64,000 bases of DNA, taken from NCBI GenBank assembly GCA_013396525.1, contig VWYX01000828.1, positions 1 to 64,000 of the forward strand, in the 5' to 3' direction. The position numbers were made by a program, and so were the translations under genes. How positions within the stretch are numbered: the first letter of the stretch is position 1; every line of letters begins with the position of its first letter. This stretch comes from Chaetorhynchus papuensis (lineage: Eukaryota; Chordata; Aves; Passeriformes; Rhipiduridae). The notes under the pieces were generated by a model that was not told where the DNA came from, searched no databases, and worked only from the letters and a program-made list of their open reading frames with translations. Of the stretch, positions 23,066 through 32,400 are shown piece after piece.

Positions 23066-23449
23066 GCCCAGTTCAGCCTGCAGCAGCCCCTGAGCCCCGT
23101 GCTGGAGCCCTCCTCGGGGCAGCTGCACTTCGAGCCTTTCCTCAGGCAGTACCCGAAGGTGCAGCTGGAGCCGCTGCCCCCCAGCCCCTCGCGGCTCTCA
23201 GCGCCGCAGCCCCTGCAGCAGTTCCCCTTCCAGACTCGAGACGTGCCCGCTGTGCCCTCTGCCGAGCAGTGCCAGCTCCCCCAGAGCAGCGGCGGGGCCC
23301 TGCCCGAGGGCCAGAGCAGCTCCTCGGCCCCTGCAGAGGCTCAGCCCAGCTACGAGGCGCTGGCGCTGGCGGAGCTGCCCGGACTCTTCGACTGCGAGAT
23401 GATGGAGGCTGTGGATCCCCAGCACGGGGGTTACGTCCTGGTCAATTAA
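4077..23449 (+). CDS. SIK2: SIK2, salt-inducible serine/threonine kinase 2 (14 exons, 5' end outside window)
   Basis: Coding segments: 4077-4193, 4985-5048, 8042-8203, 14692-14816, 14912-15035, 15324-15544, 16173-16325, 17282-17446, 19596-19824, 20467-20751, 20962-21125, 21594-21707, 22330-22421, 22870-23449. All have GT/AG borders and compatible phases, giving 864 codons plus TAA. Only the N-terminal 45 or so residues (exon 1) are missing. Visible features are VAIK with the ATP-binding lysine, the HRDLKAEN catalytic loop, DFG, the LKB1 target threonine in TTWCGSPPYAAPE, a UBA domain after the kinase, a long Gln/Pro-rich tail and the C-terminus GYVLVN. The four 14-3-3/PKA sites known in human (S343, S358, T484, S587) all have intact counterparts: HRSSF, RRPST, RRHTL and RRASD. 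From family knowledge, SIK2 is activated by LKB1, inhibited by PKA, and phosphorylates CRTC coactivators and class IIa HDACs in the cytoplasm. RRHTLAEVTNQL and the exon structure favour SIK2 over SIK1 and SIK3. Confidence 0.97.
4985..5048 (+). CDS. SIK2: SIK2 exon 3: kinase hinge
   Basis: It encodes VMETKSMLYLVTEFAKNGEIF and the first base of an Asp codon, covering the gatekeeper and hinge region. Human has Tyr where this bird has Phe in TEFAKNG. It ends in phase 1 with donor TTCG|GTAAGC. Confidence 0.96.
5049..8041 (+). other. SIK2: SIK2 intron 3
   Basis: This 3-kb intron holds a perfect-period 78-bp tandem duplication (6791-6946) and, in its last 740 bases, an array of about 2.8 copies of a 230-260 bp unit that includes copies of the exon 4 acceptor. 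The rest shows no gene or recognisable mobile element. Confidence 0.9.
6791..6946. repeat. 78-bp tandem duplication, two copies
   Basis: Copy 1 (6791-6868) and copy 2 (6869-6946) start with GCATTCTTTGTGGGATGTTG and differ at two positions, so the duplication is recent. It lies mid-intron in SIK2 intron 3, far from either splice site. Confidence 0.95.
7300..8047 (+). repeat. Tandem array of about 240-bp units carrying copies of the SIK2 exon 4 acceptor
   Basis: Three diverged units share GAGAACAACA, AATCGCTGAGTTTCA and TTTCTGCTG in the same order. The first two end in TTTATTTCCCAG|ATTACCATG (AG at 7551-7552 and 7782-7783). The third ends in the genuine exon 4 acceptor CCCCCAG|ATTACCTGG (AG at 8040-8041). 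The spacings between acceptors are 231 and 258 bases. Each decoy acceptor is followed by CAG|GTAGCT, giving candidate micro-exons at 7553-7587 and 7784-7829. Confidence 0.9.
8042..8203 (+). CDS. SIK2: SIK2 exon 4: catalytic loop
   Basis: It encodes the stretch from DYLASHGRL to NMNIKIA. It includes the HRD motif in IVHRDLKAENLLLDNN, with the catalytic aspartate and the magnesium-binding asparagine. It is GC-rich in its first half, unlike the flanking introns, and is in phase 1 at both ends. Its acceptor is the last of three similar ones in a tandem array. Confidence 0.97.
9640..9686. promoter_or_regulatory. Inverted repeat with GATA sites
   Basis: Arms CTTTATCAGG (9640-9649) and CCTGATAAAG (9677-9686) are exact reverse complements around a 27-base loop that begins with TTGATAG. 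Three GATA cores fall within 47 bases. A regulatory role is inferred only from the motifs. Confidence 0.4.
10824..10831. promoter_or_regulatory. Perfect cAMP response element
   Basis: TGACGTCA is the full palindromic CREB site, here in SIK2 intron 4. SIK2 itself restrains CREB coactivators, so a feedback role is conceivable. Occupancy is unknown. Confidence 0.35.
13041..13076. repeat. AAT microsatellite
   Basis: About eleven AAT units, with one AAC interruption, lie in SIK2 intron 4. This is a simple trinucleotide repeat and probably polymorphic. Confidence 0.95.
13939..13959. promoter_or_regulatory. Palindromic GATA pair
   Basis: TGATAAG and CTTATCA face each other with seven bases between them, and a further CTATCT core follows about ten bases on. 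This dense GATA-type cluster lies in SIK2 intron 4. Its function is inferred from the motif only. Confidence 0.4.
14692..14816 (+). CDS. SIK2: SIK2 exon 5: DFG and activation loop
   Basis: It encodes DFGFGNFYKSGEPLTT, WCGSPPYAAPEVF and so on to QLDIW. The second threonine before WCG corresponds to human T175, the LKB1 phosphorylation site. The DFG aspartate codon is split across the intron. Donor is TGG|GTACCA, and the following intron is only 95 bases. Confidence 0.97.
14912..15035 (+). CDS. SIK2: SIK2 exon 6: kinase C-lobe
   Basis: It encodes SMGVVLYVLVCGALPFDGP through RIPYFMSE, the kinase subdomain IX-X region. It ends in phase 1. Confidence 0.97.
15138..15201. repeat. 22-bp tandem repeat, three copies
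   Basis: Three units of TTTAATTTAGGCTTTTC plus TTGCC lie in the 288-base intron 6. Each contains a pyrimidine stretch and TTTAG, so the units look acceptor-like. The true acceptor lies 120 bases downstream. Confidence 0.9.
15324..15544 (+). CDS. SIK2: SIK2 exon 7: end of kinase domain and start of UBA
   Basis: It encodes ECEHLIRRMLVLDPSKRL through HKWMLVEVP to LGIDQQKTVE. It has the conserved arginine of subdomain XI and the first UBA helices (NEQVLRLMHSLGI). Human has Asp at the first residue where this bird has Glu. The last four bases are already part of the repeat that fills the start of intron 7. Confidence 0.97.
15541..15676 (+). repeat. 20-21 bp minisatellite starting at the SIK2 exon 7 donor
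   Basis: Seven units follow the pattern GGGGGTAAAACACACCCAAAT. The first unit is the real exon-intron junction, GGAG|GTAAAACTC. Units 2, 3, 5 and 6 keep a GTAAAA donor-like core, unit 4 has GCAAAA and unit 7 has GTAGAA. Reading through the real donor reaches TAA after six codons. Confidence 0.92.
16173..16325 (+). CDS. SIK2: SIK2 exon 8: UBA end and first 14-3-3 sites
   Basis: It encodes SLQNKSYNHFAAIYYLLVERL through RRPSTIAEQTVAK. HRSSF and RRPST correspond to human PKA/14-3-3 sites S343 and S358. It is in phase 0 at both ends and very GC-rich at its 3' half. Confidence 0.97.
16361..16603 (+). repeat. About 30-bp minisatellite, eight copies, SIK2 intron 8
   Basis: Eight units have the pattern CTCCAAAATCTCTCC(A/G)TTCC followed by ACCTGCA(G/A) and two further bases. 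They begin 36 bases after the exon 8 donor. Five units end in CACCTGCAG and three in CACCTGCAA. Each therefore holds a pyrimidine tract plus an acceptor-like end, and each carries an E-box CACCTG. Alternate A/G variants suggest duplication of dimers. Confidence 0.95.
17282..17446 (+). CDS. SIK2: SIK2 exon 9
   Basis: It encodes AQAVVPSVNLHSQNPRLL through EEERVDTPK. It is a less conserved linker and ends in the conserved acidic FMEEE..VDTPK block. Confidence 0.95.
18935..19095 (-). mobile_element. Possible degraded CR1 LINE fragment
   Basis: Phrases such as TTTAGGTTGGAGAGGTGCC and GGAGATTCCAGAGCTTCTCC followed by GGCAACCTGTGTT resemble the antisense of the CR1 3' end. Similarity is weak and the limits are approximate. 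Confidence 0.45.
19521..19571. repeat. 17-bp perfect tandem triplicate
   Basis: Three identical units of GGGCACAGAACAAAGCT end 24 bases before SIK2 exon 10, so they occupy the branch-point zone of intron 9. Confidence 0.95.
19596..19824 (+). CDS. SIK2: SIK2 exon 10
   Basis: It encodes VNGCLLDPVPPVVMRKGC through SIDEGIETEGEAEEDP to RRHTLAEVTNQLVMVPGT. RRHTL corresponds to human PKA/14-3-3 site T484. It ends in phase 1. Confidence 0.97.
20467..20751 (+). CDS. SIK2: SIK2 exon 11
   Basis: It encodes GKVYSLDENSSLGS through DSEYDMGSVQRDLKFL to GRRASDTSLTQ. RRASD corresponds to human S587, the main PKA-controlled 14-3-3 site. It is in phase 1 at both ends. Confidence 0.97.
20962..21125 (+). CDS. 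SIK2: SIK2 exon 12
   Basis: It encodes GIVAFRQHLQNLARTKGI, then LELNKVQLLYEQMG, to NSPAQ. The FRQHLQNLARTKGI block is a conserved helix of the SIK2 tail. Confidence 0.97.
21594..21707 (+). CDS. SIK2: SIK2 exon 13
   Basis: It encodes EEGSQQQEAPSAFPNGAH through RRQSLETQYLKHRLQ. It is in phase 0 at both ends. Confidence 0.96.
22330..22421 (+). CDS. SIK2: SIK2 exon 14
   Basis: It encodes KPTLLSKAQNTCQLYCKEL, then PRSLEQQLQEH, and ends in phase 2. Confidence 0.96.
22870..23449 (+). CDS. SIK2: SIK2 exon 15: Gln/Pro-rich C-terminus and stop
   Basis: It encodes the 193-residue C-terminus from LHQKRLFLQKQSQL to LFDCEMMEAVDPQ and GYVLVN, with TAA at 23447-23449. It carries an 11-residue glutamine run at 23030-23062 in a Pro/Gln-rich region. 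In human the low-complexity run sits elsewhere in this tail and is mostly proline, so this part evolves quickly while the last 20 residues stay fixed. Confidence 0.97.
23030..23062 (+). repeat. SIK2: CAG repeat encoding 11 glutamines in SIK2
   Basis: Eleven Gln codons (two CAG, one CAA, then eight CAG) form an in-frame polyglutamine tract. The eight uninterrupted CAG codons make length polymorphism likely. Confidence 0.95.
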
Positions 23450-23496
23450 CATCCCAGGGGAGAGGACAAATGGGAGAAGCATGTATGTGAATTTTT

Positions 23497-23527
23497 TTGG
23501 TTGGTTGGTTGGTTGGTTGGTTGGTTG
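23497..23527. repeat. TTGG microsatellite in SIK2 3' UTR
   Basis: About seven TTGG units directly after the SIK2 stop region are followed by a T run. Confidence 0.95.
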
Positions 23528-26371
23528 TTTTTTTTTTTCGTTCCTGCCCCCGCGGAATTCACGGTAGTTCTTCGAGCCTTGAATTGACACAGGGGAACTG
23601 AAAATCCACCTGGCTGGAAGAAAAGGAGAAAAAAAAAAATAATAAAAAAAAAAAAAAAGCAGGAGGTGGTTGGCCCCCAGTGGCAGGGGCTGGAGAGCAG
23701 GGAGTGCAGCTTCATCCCACAAAGTCTGCGTGGAAGGAGGCAAAAAAGGTGAATTTCAGAGGAAGGAAATAGCCCCTTCTAAAAAAAAAAAATCTGGGGA
23801 GTTTGTCAGCATTCATCCAACATCCACTTGGAGAGAGGAGAGTGAGTGCACACTTATCATACTTCTTGGCAATAAAAGCAATAGTTTTCATTGAAATTCA
23901 GGGTAGATTTGGGTCTGCGCTGATGGCAACTGAAGTCCTCTGGAGAACAGGAGCACGAGGTGGAATTCGAGGGAAGTTGCACTTCGGTTGAGCTCCTGGT
24001 CTGGAACTACTCCGTGGCCAGCCCTGAGCATCTCAGGCAGCCTCCACTTCCTCCTGCTGGCACCCAAACAGGATTTCCCAAGCCTGCCAAGGAGCTCTTC
24101 ACTGTCTGCTGAAGGAATCTGGAGCAAGGGACACCTGGACTTTGTCAAAAGAAACCTGGGACTGTTTGGAGAGACCTCTGGGTGGGGATCGGAATTCTGG
24201 AGGATCAAGGATGAGCCACAGACACAGAAGGTAAGGAGAACCATGGGAGAGAGAGCAAGAGCTGCAGGAAATGGCATTAAAAATAATAAAATCCACCTGG
24301 GTGGCTTTTAAAATCACCCCCTTTTGCAGGAGGGCTCTGTCCTGGAGAAGTTCTGCTCGCTGGAAAGGATCCACCTGTCCCTGGGTTGCATTTTAAAAAC
24401 AGACAAACAAGCAAACAAAACTGTGTTTTGAATTTGCAGTATGTGTTGCTGGTGGTTTATTGAGCTTTGTATATTTGGACAATTATTTAGGGTTTTAGAA
24501 CTTTAAGGATAAAAAAAAAACAACAAAACAATGAGCTTATAAAAAGAAAAAAAACACCCCTGTGAAGTGATAGTGCTGTGCCTTTTTCAGTTCTTTATCA
24601 GCCTCTATGCTTTTTTCTGAAGAAAGTAGACCATACCCCATTTATGTCCTTGCTGTGGCCAAAGTCCCTTCAGAGCACACGTCCCACCGTGTGGGGCATG
24701 TTTTAACTTCCTCAGTGTTTGAGTGGCTCGTGTATATAGGACACTGAAAGTATCAGAGCAATATTTCAGCATCAAACTGTTGATGTGTCAACCATTTCAA
24801 GGGATGCTCCGGCTCCAGCAGGAGCTGCGTCTCCAGAACTTTCCAGTCATGAAATCCAAGTCACAGGAGAGGGATGGCTCAGGGAGCTGCAGGGAGCTGA
24901 GATCTCCAGGTTGGGGTTTGTCTCTGACCTTGAGGGATGGTGGGACAGGCCAGGCCCGTGGCCAGGGGCCAGGCCAGCCCTTTCCAAGCAAACATTAAGC
25001 ACAATTGCAGCCTCATTAAAGCACAAAGAGCCAGAGGAACTGTGCTGATGACGCCAGAGTTTGCTGGAAGGTTTGGTCTTTGATACTGCAAATCCCGAGG
25101 GTGCAGGGAGGTGGAGAATCAGCATTTACAGCAATAAGACCACATTAAAACATGGAATGGGAGGAGTTTGGGGGGAAGGGTTTAACAGGGGGCAGAAGGC
25201 ACCTGGTCCCTGTGTGCTCAGGCGGAGACAGCTCCTGTTCTCTGCAGCCTGCTCTGACCCTGGCCCACGTCCGGCTCAATCCAAATTGCTCAGCCACTAC
25301 CTCTGCTACCAAAGGGATTCTCAAGGCAGCAGCAGCAGCAAAGGAGAGTTTAAGGAGCAGGGATCACAGGGTAAAGATGGCCAGAGAGCTCTGCTTTCAG
25401 CAGCTGAGAGAAAAGGTTTTTGTGGTGTGGTTTCCCTTCAGAAGGAAACGCGCGGCACAGCGGAGCCCACACAAACCCAGTGCCACCTGCAGGGACTGAC
25501 GCAGGGAGGGGAGACAGCCTGACAAAAACTGCAGCAGAACAGAGCAGGAACAAAGAGGAAACAGAGTCCTGTCCTTTGACTCCTCCTTCCCTGCCCCGCA
25601 GCGGAACCCACGTGTTCTGGACTGTGAGTATCTGTGCAGGGAAAGCTGCTCCAGGACACCCAGCGCTCTGGAGACAGCCCCAGCCCTGCTCCAGGAGCAG
25701 CTGGGTGACTGCCAGAACCATAACCACTTCCTTCCCCATCCAGCTCCAGGATCCTGCACGTTTTGGGATTCAAAAGATAAAAATAATTCCGTTCTGGAGT
25801 TCTGCAATTCATTTATCAGGATGTGCCAACCAGCCTGAGCTCCTCTGAGCTCTGCAGTGCTGGGCAGGGGGAAGCTGCAGTATTTTTTAATGTAGTTTAG
25901 CCTGATTCTTTCCCCTCAGCCAAAAGCATATTTAACATTTCATGTAATTTCCTTTAAGCCAATTAGGACTAAAAGGCTTCTGAAGCCTTCTCATACAGAG
26001 AGGATCCATTGGGCACCACTTCCTACTCCTTTGAAGTGGCTTTTTTGTTCCAATCTGTTCTGTTCTAACATTAGAGAACTGTGTACACTACTGTTAGAGT
26101 AATTATTAGCTTTATTATCTTGTACTACAGCCTCCTTTGAAGAGACTTTGGTGTGATGTATATGGGGTACAAATTTCATACGGAGAAAAGTGCAATATGT
26201 GTGTGTGTGGTATGTTCTTTAATGTATTTTTTTAAGGATTTAGAGGGTTTAGTCTCTGCTTTGGGATAAATGCACTAGTTTTGTGAGCTCCAGTTTGGCA
26301 AGTTCATCTGTAGTATTTACATGCAACTGATCTGCTGGACTCTGTAAAGCAGTTACAGTGTATTAATACGA

Positions 26372-26377
26372 AATAAA
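26372..26377 (+). terminator. SIK2: SIK2 polyadenylation signal
   Basis: AATAAA is followed by ATATGTGCATTTCATTTTTTA, a plausible GT/T-rich downstream element. Weaker upstream AATAAA copies at 23871 and 24285 could give shorter 3' UTRs. Confidence 0.7.
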
Positions 26378-27605
26378 GAATATGTGCATTTCATTTTTTA
26401 AATTTTTAGTGAGCTAAAGCAGCACCTGCCACTCTTGTCTTCATTAGGGTCAGGTTATTCTCTCTCTGAGGCACCAAGGAAATTCCTGTCTGCTGCAAAC
26501 ACTGCGTTCTCTAGACTGAGGTTTGCTTCTCGTGGTTCTGACACACTTGGGGTTGTTGGTACCACTGACTTTTGCCAAATAAGAAGGTGGAGAGACTGGA
26601 AAACTCAGTGCCACAGGATTGTCACAGCACTTTCCACTTTCATTAATAGAAGGCTCATTCAAAATTACTTAAGATGAGATCAAAAACCACTGAAAAAACC
26701 TCAGCAGCTCTTTTTTAAACATCTCTAGTGCCATTCCTGTGACCTTCAATGTTCTTGCTGATATCAAAGTGTGATGTTTGGAGATATAAGTGCAAAAGTC
26801 AGTGGAGAACCAGTGGATTCACCTGTTCCCCCACCCCAAAACTGCTTTTAGGTGGTGACTCAGCCCCAAACAGCCACCCCTGAGGGGTTCTCGTGACACA
26901 CAGGGGCACAAAACCCTCTAAGCAGAACGTGTGACAGCTCTGAGCACCTGCCCCGTCACCTCCCGTGTCCCCAGGGAGCCTCCAGCCTCTGCACAGGGCC
27001 AGGTGCCAGCGGTGCCAGCCCTGCTGGGGCTGCTTCCCACTGATCCTGATGCTCTGCTGGTCCTGAGCTCCCCACAGAGCCCAGGGCAGCGATCTCAGCA
27101 CGGAGGGGGAAGAGCCTGCGTGTCCTGCCCAGCCAGAGACATCCCAGGGTGAGCTGCACACACAGGCACTGCCAGGCTCCTGTCCCACAAACAGGGACAG
27201 GGAAAACACCACAGACCCCCTCCCACACCCCCAGTCCGTCACTGCTCACGGGCACAGCCAAGCAGAGGAGGTCACACGCTCGGGAGACCTCAGCTAACCT
27301 TCCAAGCTGTCTGGAGGACACTCCCTCCTTCCCCTGCCGCCCCCAAAACGCACAGGCTAAGCCATCCTTATCCCAGGGAGACAGGAGAAAGCCTCCCTCC
27401 CCCTGGCTGGGCTCAGCCCTGCCTCTCAGCCTGGTCAGAGCCTGAAAATCCTCACAGAGCACAGCGTTTCCCTCTCCTGCAGGGAGCTCTGGCTGGCAGG
27501 GCAGGGCAGGGCTGGTGTCAGTCCCTGGCACGGGGACGGATCAGCAGCGGGGCTGGCACGGCAGCAGCACAGGTCACACCGGGGTGACAGCAGAGGGAAC
27601 AGCCC

Positions 27606-27881
27606 TGGAAAATCCCAAGAGCAGCTTTAAAACCGGGGCTGGGCTCGGTGCACGCAGCCCTGATGCTGAGCTGGTTTGGAAAATCCAAGGGAAGCCTTAA
27701 AACCATGTCTGAATTCAATATGCACGGCTCTGCTGCTGGGCAGGCTTGGAAAATCCGAAAAGAGCCTCAAAACTGCCTGAATTCCCTGCACACAGCTCTG
27801 CTGCTGAGCAGGCTTGGAAAATCCAAAAGGAGCCTTAAAATTGTGCCTGGATTCAGTGCACACAGCTCTGCTGCTGAGCAG
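27606..27881. repeat. About 70-bp minisatellite, four visible copies, cut by gap
   Basis: Units start with TGGAAAATCC at 27606, 27677, 27747 and 27815 (periods 71, 70 and 68) and share GCACACAGCTCTGCTGCTGAG. The fourth copy runs into the run of Ns, so the true array length is unknown. Confidence 0.93.
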
Positions 27882-27986
27882 NNNNNNNNNNNNNNNNNNN
27901 NNNNNNNNNNNNNNNNNNNNNNNNNNNNNNNNNNNNNNNNNNNNNNNNNNNNNNNNNNNNNNNNNNNNNNNNNNNNNNNNNNNNNN
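27882..27986. other. Assembly gap (105 N)
   Basis: The run of N immediately follows the fourth minisatellite unit. The right flank does not continue the repeat, so the gap probably hides additional units. Confidence 0.99.
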
Positions 27987-29864
27987 CCACGTCCTCAACA
28001 CTGCCAGGATATGCCTGGAAAAGCTTCATCCCCGAGTCCTTTTGGTGCAGGGAAAGGGAAAGGGGATGGGGGGAAGATGAGTTGAAGGGAAAGTGGAGGG
28101 AAAGGCCACTGGGAAGTGGGAAAGGGCGAGTTCCAGGAGGAGACAGCCCCAGATGCAAAGCCACGAGAGAGTTTGGATGCTTTGTCTGCTGCTGAATTAT
28201 CCCTCTCCCAGCGGTCCGTGTGTGTTTCAGATTCCTGCCCTCCCTCTCTGTGAGGAATCCTGACTGGATCACACCCCTTGGTGCTCGTGGGCATCAGAGC
28301 GCAAGCGAAATCACATTTAATTTAAACTGAAATCACATTTTCCGCCTCTTCTAAGACCATGCCTCGTTGCAACGCTGTTTTCTGAAGTTAACCTGAAGAA
28401 CACAAAATGTAATGGAAAGTTTCTGGGTGTAACTGTGGGGCAATGAAAAAAAAAGGGAAACATATGGTGGGTATTTCATTTTAGGATATTTAATAAAAAC
28501 AAACCAACCACTCTCATCCTGTTGGTATTTCCAAGTAAGAATGGAGCTGATGGGCAGCTTATAAAAGAAAAATAATTGTGGGTGGATTTTGCAATTAATC
28601 ACCCTGTACCTGAAACTGAGGAATCTGTCAGACTGAGTATAAAATGACAGCAGGAATTAATTCTCCTCTCCTCCCTTTCTCCCTCCACTGCTGGACAAAG
28701 TGCAAGACAGGAAAATGAGGCAAAAATTCTGCAACCCTGACCCTGATGGGAACACGGCCAAGCAGGTCACTGTGGGGGAAGAACTGCAAGTTCTGTCACC
28801 AGAGGGTTTTGCTGATTCAGGTGATTTTCTGATGGGAATATTGCACTGGAGGGGAGGTCAGATGGCAGAGAGCTCCTCTGAAATGGGATGAAAGGAAACT
28901 TCTAATTGGGTGACTCTCACAGGAAATCAGCTGTGAATTCGAGGCAAGCCCTCAAAGGGATAAGAATCAGGGAAATGAAGGGAGAAATAAGGGAAACGTT
29001 TCTGCCCCCAGCGCTTTGGGGACTCCACTGCTTGCACCTCAAGGTACAGAGAACAACTCAGTGCCACCGAGTGAGGTTTGCAAGGCTAAAGGAACAGGCT
29101 CTGTCCGGACTAAACCTGATATTAATCTGATTTTGGACAGGTTATTCTGATTCTCAGCAGTTAAAGACCAGCAGAAAAAAAGTAAATTGTAGGAGAGCAC
29201 GGACACGCAGGCAAACGAAGAAATTTGAGGTTAATCTGAGTGTAAAACCACAAGATTGAGTAGAAACTGAAACCAAGGAAGCAACATCCTCTAATTTAAA
29301 AGAAATGGCCCCCAATGAAAAATCATACCTGCAGCTCCAGCAGCAGAGAATTCCACCCAGTGCCAATAATTTAATAACCACAGCAAAACTCTGTTAGAAA
29401 GCCCACAAATCTGACCAAGGAGAAGGAGTTAAAGTTCTATCGGCCCATATTCCCAGGGTTTCCAATCCCACATCCCTCCCAGGAAGGCTCCACATTCCCC
29501 AGAGCTGTCACCGCTCTGCTGGGAAGGAGTTTAAACATGGGGCTTTCAGGAGAGATCCCTCTGCTCAAAAAGGTCCCTAAACCCGGTGATTTCCTGCCAG
29601 GGAAATGCCACCGTGTGGTTTTATGTAACAGCCCCTGCTGGAGCGACTTATCAGCAAATAAAGGCGTTTTGATAAGGATCCGAGTGGGGTTGGTTTGCAG
29701 AGCAGCAGCAAAACCGCTCGCACCCGGGGAGCTGATGGGAGGCGTGTTCCCAAAATACCCACAAATGGCCATTTCCCGAGCCGAGAGCGCCCTGCCAAGC
29801 CCAGGCACATTTTGGGAGTTCAGAACTCCCTGCTGGGGAGCAGAGAGCTGGGAGGGAGCAGGGC

Positions 29865-29872
29865 TGACGTCA
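29865..29872. promoter_or_regulatory. Perfect cAMP response element
   Basis: TGACGTCA lies within GCTGACGTCAATAGG, 3.5 kb downstream of SIK2. The 12-base core GCTGACGTCAAT recurs at 42396 in ALG9 intron 14. Confidence 0.35.
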
Positions 29873-30858
29873 ATAGGGGAAATTATACCCTGAATCACCT
29901 GGGTCTGCCTGTGCACAGAGCCCGGGGAGCAGCCCGGGAGGCTCAGGTGGCTGTTTCCATGGAAAACGCTCCATCAGAGCCAGGCAGCGCTCGCCAGGAC
30001 CACCAGCCCCCCACAAAACCAGGATATAAGATATTTCATTTATATTTATACAAAAATAAATAGCTTGAGCTTCTCTCTCTCCTGGAAAGCATCATTGCTC
30101 AGCTCACGTGCTGTCACACACAGATCTCAGAGGGCAAAACCTCACAAAGGAGCAAAGGCAACGTTTTCCTGTTCCTCCCCTTATTCCAGAGCAGGCTGTT
30201 CTGCTCACAATTAACAGTTTACATCTTGGGCACTTGGAGAAGCTCCTGCTCTGGGGAATCAGGGGGTTAAACTTCACCAGAGAGCTCCTTGTCATGGCAA
30301 AGGACCCTGCAGGAGCAGGGAAAACCTCGGCAAAGCCGAACACCCAGCCTGGTCTGCACCAGGGTCCCACAGCGACCCCGGGGGCTGCACAGCGCCCAGG
30401 GAACGGCAGGGGAGTGACTCTAAATACCTATAAAGACACAATCCCCCACCCAGAAAAACTCCTGGAGCTGGAAAACGAGAGCCCAGCATCCTCCAGTTCG
30501 CAGTTTCCCCATCAAACCGGGTGCGCTGCCCTCAGAGCAGGGGCTGAATCCAGGGGCAGAGCTCAGGAATGCCCTTTCCCGAGGGCTCCCAGCCCTGTCC
30601 GGGTGACAACCCCACAAAAAACCCGTGGCTTTAACCCCTCCCTGCGAGCCAAAGCAGGAGAACATCATCATTAGCGCAGCAAATTAGCGGGCGAGCCTCG
30701 TTAGCGCTGCTGGCGTCAGGCAGCGGCACCGAGGGGCTGCCGGGGGGATGATGAATTATTGCCACTCCTCGGGGGCTGCCAGCGGGAGCCGGGGCACGGG
30801 CAGGGCAGGGCAGGGCAGGGCTGCGGCTCCCCTTGCCCAGCAGCGTTTCCTTGGAGCC

Positions 30859-30872
30859 GTTGCCATGGCAAC
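30859..30872. promoter_or_regulatory. Palindromic RFX X-box
   Basis: GTTGCCATGGCAAC is a perfect 14-base palindrome and the canonical full X-box bound by RFX factors, which drive ciliary genes. It sits in a CpG-rich block (about 30650-30900), so it may mark an enhancer or an unannotated promoter. Confidence 0.55.
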
Positions 30873-31060
30873 GCATCACTCCGGGCCATCCCGCTCGTCA
30901 CAAGTTTCAGGTAATTCGGCACCGAGAGCCAGGGGAGGTGCTGCTGGAGGCCTTTAACCCTTCCCCGGCAGCAAAGCAAAGCGCAGAACTTTTCCTGCTG
31001 CTGGGACAAGGAAACAGCTGCCAGATTTCCCCGGCCGCCCACCAGCTCTGGGTGCAGCAA

Positions 31061-31170
31061 GGGCAAAAAACAAAAAACCAGAAACAAAACCCCCCCAAAA
31101 AAACCAGAAAATAATCCCCCCAAAAACCCCACATAACCACAAAAACGCACACAAAACCCTCAAAATCCAA
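31061..31170. repeat. A/C-rich low-complexity tract
   Basis: About 110 bases are composed almost wholly of A and C, with alternating A runs and C runs. No unit length is apparent. Confidence 0.8.
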
Positions 31171-32364
31171 CAGCTCTCGTCCAGCAGGAATTGCCTAAAG
31201 CCTGAGGCACAAACCAGCCCCCGCAGTGCCCAGCAGCCACCGAGAGGGGCACGTTCTGCTCTAAACCCCACAAAAAGGGGCTGCAGACCTGTCCCCCTCA
31301 GTGCCTCACACCCCAGGCACCGCAATTCTCCACTTCCAGCCCCAAATCACCCTCGGCCACCCGAGACCGATCCCAACCGTGCCAAGCTCCCGTTAACAAC
31401 AAGCAAAAGCCTGACCTCCTTCTGGGACCACGCAGCTTCAACCTTTACCTCCTCAGTTTAACCCTTCCCCTCTGGCTCCAAAGACACTCCCGTGGCCCCC
31501 AAACGCTTCACCTTTTTATTAATGTTTATTTAAAATAATCACATTTTTGAAGAGAGGCCAGAGCTCTACGAAGATCAGCCACTTCTGAGTTCTCTGACCA
31601 AACTCATCCCAAATATTGACAATAATGACAATAACTAGTGCATTTAATATTCCGTGGGGCAAGATGGACTTGAAAAGCAAATACTCCGAGTGATTCCCTT
31701 CGTTTCAGCAGTTGAAACAACAGGAATTTTGAGGGAAGGCTTTCCAAAATCCCCGTCAGGAGGAGCTCCCTGAGCTCCTTGAGCTCCATTCTGACCTGCT
31801 CGGATGCCACGATTTAATCAAGATAAACACACGGCGCACCAGCAGGAAAACAAGGATTCATTAGCAGCTCATCCCGGCCTCACCCCTGACTCAGAACGGG
31901 AGGCTGAGTAAGAAGAGCAAAGTGGAAGCAAAACCCCGGCATTTCTGGTTTATTTGGAGCACGTTGCCTGGAGCCCTGGCACGACCCAGCCGCATTTTTC
32001 CCTTTCCCCGGGGATTTGTCTCAGAATACGGGCCTTTAAAAGGGCTGATTCTTCTATCAACAGTTCTTAGAAGCCACAATGGCAACTTTAATTGTTTTTT
32101 TTTTCTCCAAAAGAATTGTAAACCGCCTAAAAATAAACCTGGAGGGACCCACAGGGGAAGGCAGCGGCAGCTCCTGGCAGCTCTGGTGCAGCACCGGGAG
32201 CTCCGCATTGTTCCCAGCTGGGTCACTGGGGGATGAGGGAAACCTTTCCAGGCCCAGAGACCTCCTGAAGAGGCTCAGAAAGAGTCAGGAAAAAAAAAGG
32301 GGGGGGAAAGGGGAAAAAACCACACATTTCAGGCTGGTAACCAAAAGGACCCTGAAATCAAGGC

Positions 32365-32400
32365 AAGAAAGGAACAAAGAAAGGAACAAAGAAAGGAACA
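32365..32400. repeat. 12-bp tandem repeat, three copies
   Basis: Three units of AAGAAAGGAACA lie in the SIK2-ALG9 interval. Confidence 0.9.

Larger units (their letters stand above)
23450..26395 (+). other. SIK2: SIK2 3' UTR
   Basis: This non-coding, AT-rich stretch runs from the stop codon to a strong AATAAA. It contains a TTGG tetranucleotide run, homopolymer A tracts and a short TG repeat, but no recognisable gene. The cleavage site near 26395 is inferred from the signal. Confidence 0.75.

Noticed and set aside
23871..23876. AATAAA early in the SIK2 3' UTR as the main polyadenylation signal
   Set aside because: It lacks a clear GT-rich downstream element, and a stronger signal at 26372 fits the long 3' UTR known for SIK2. 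It is kept only as a possible minor site.
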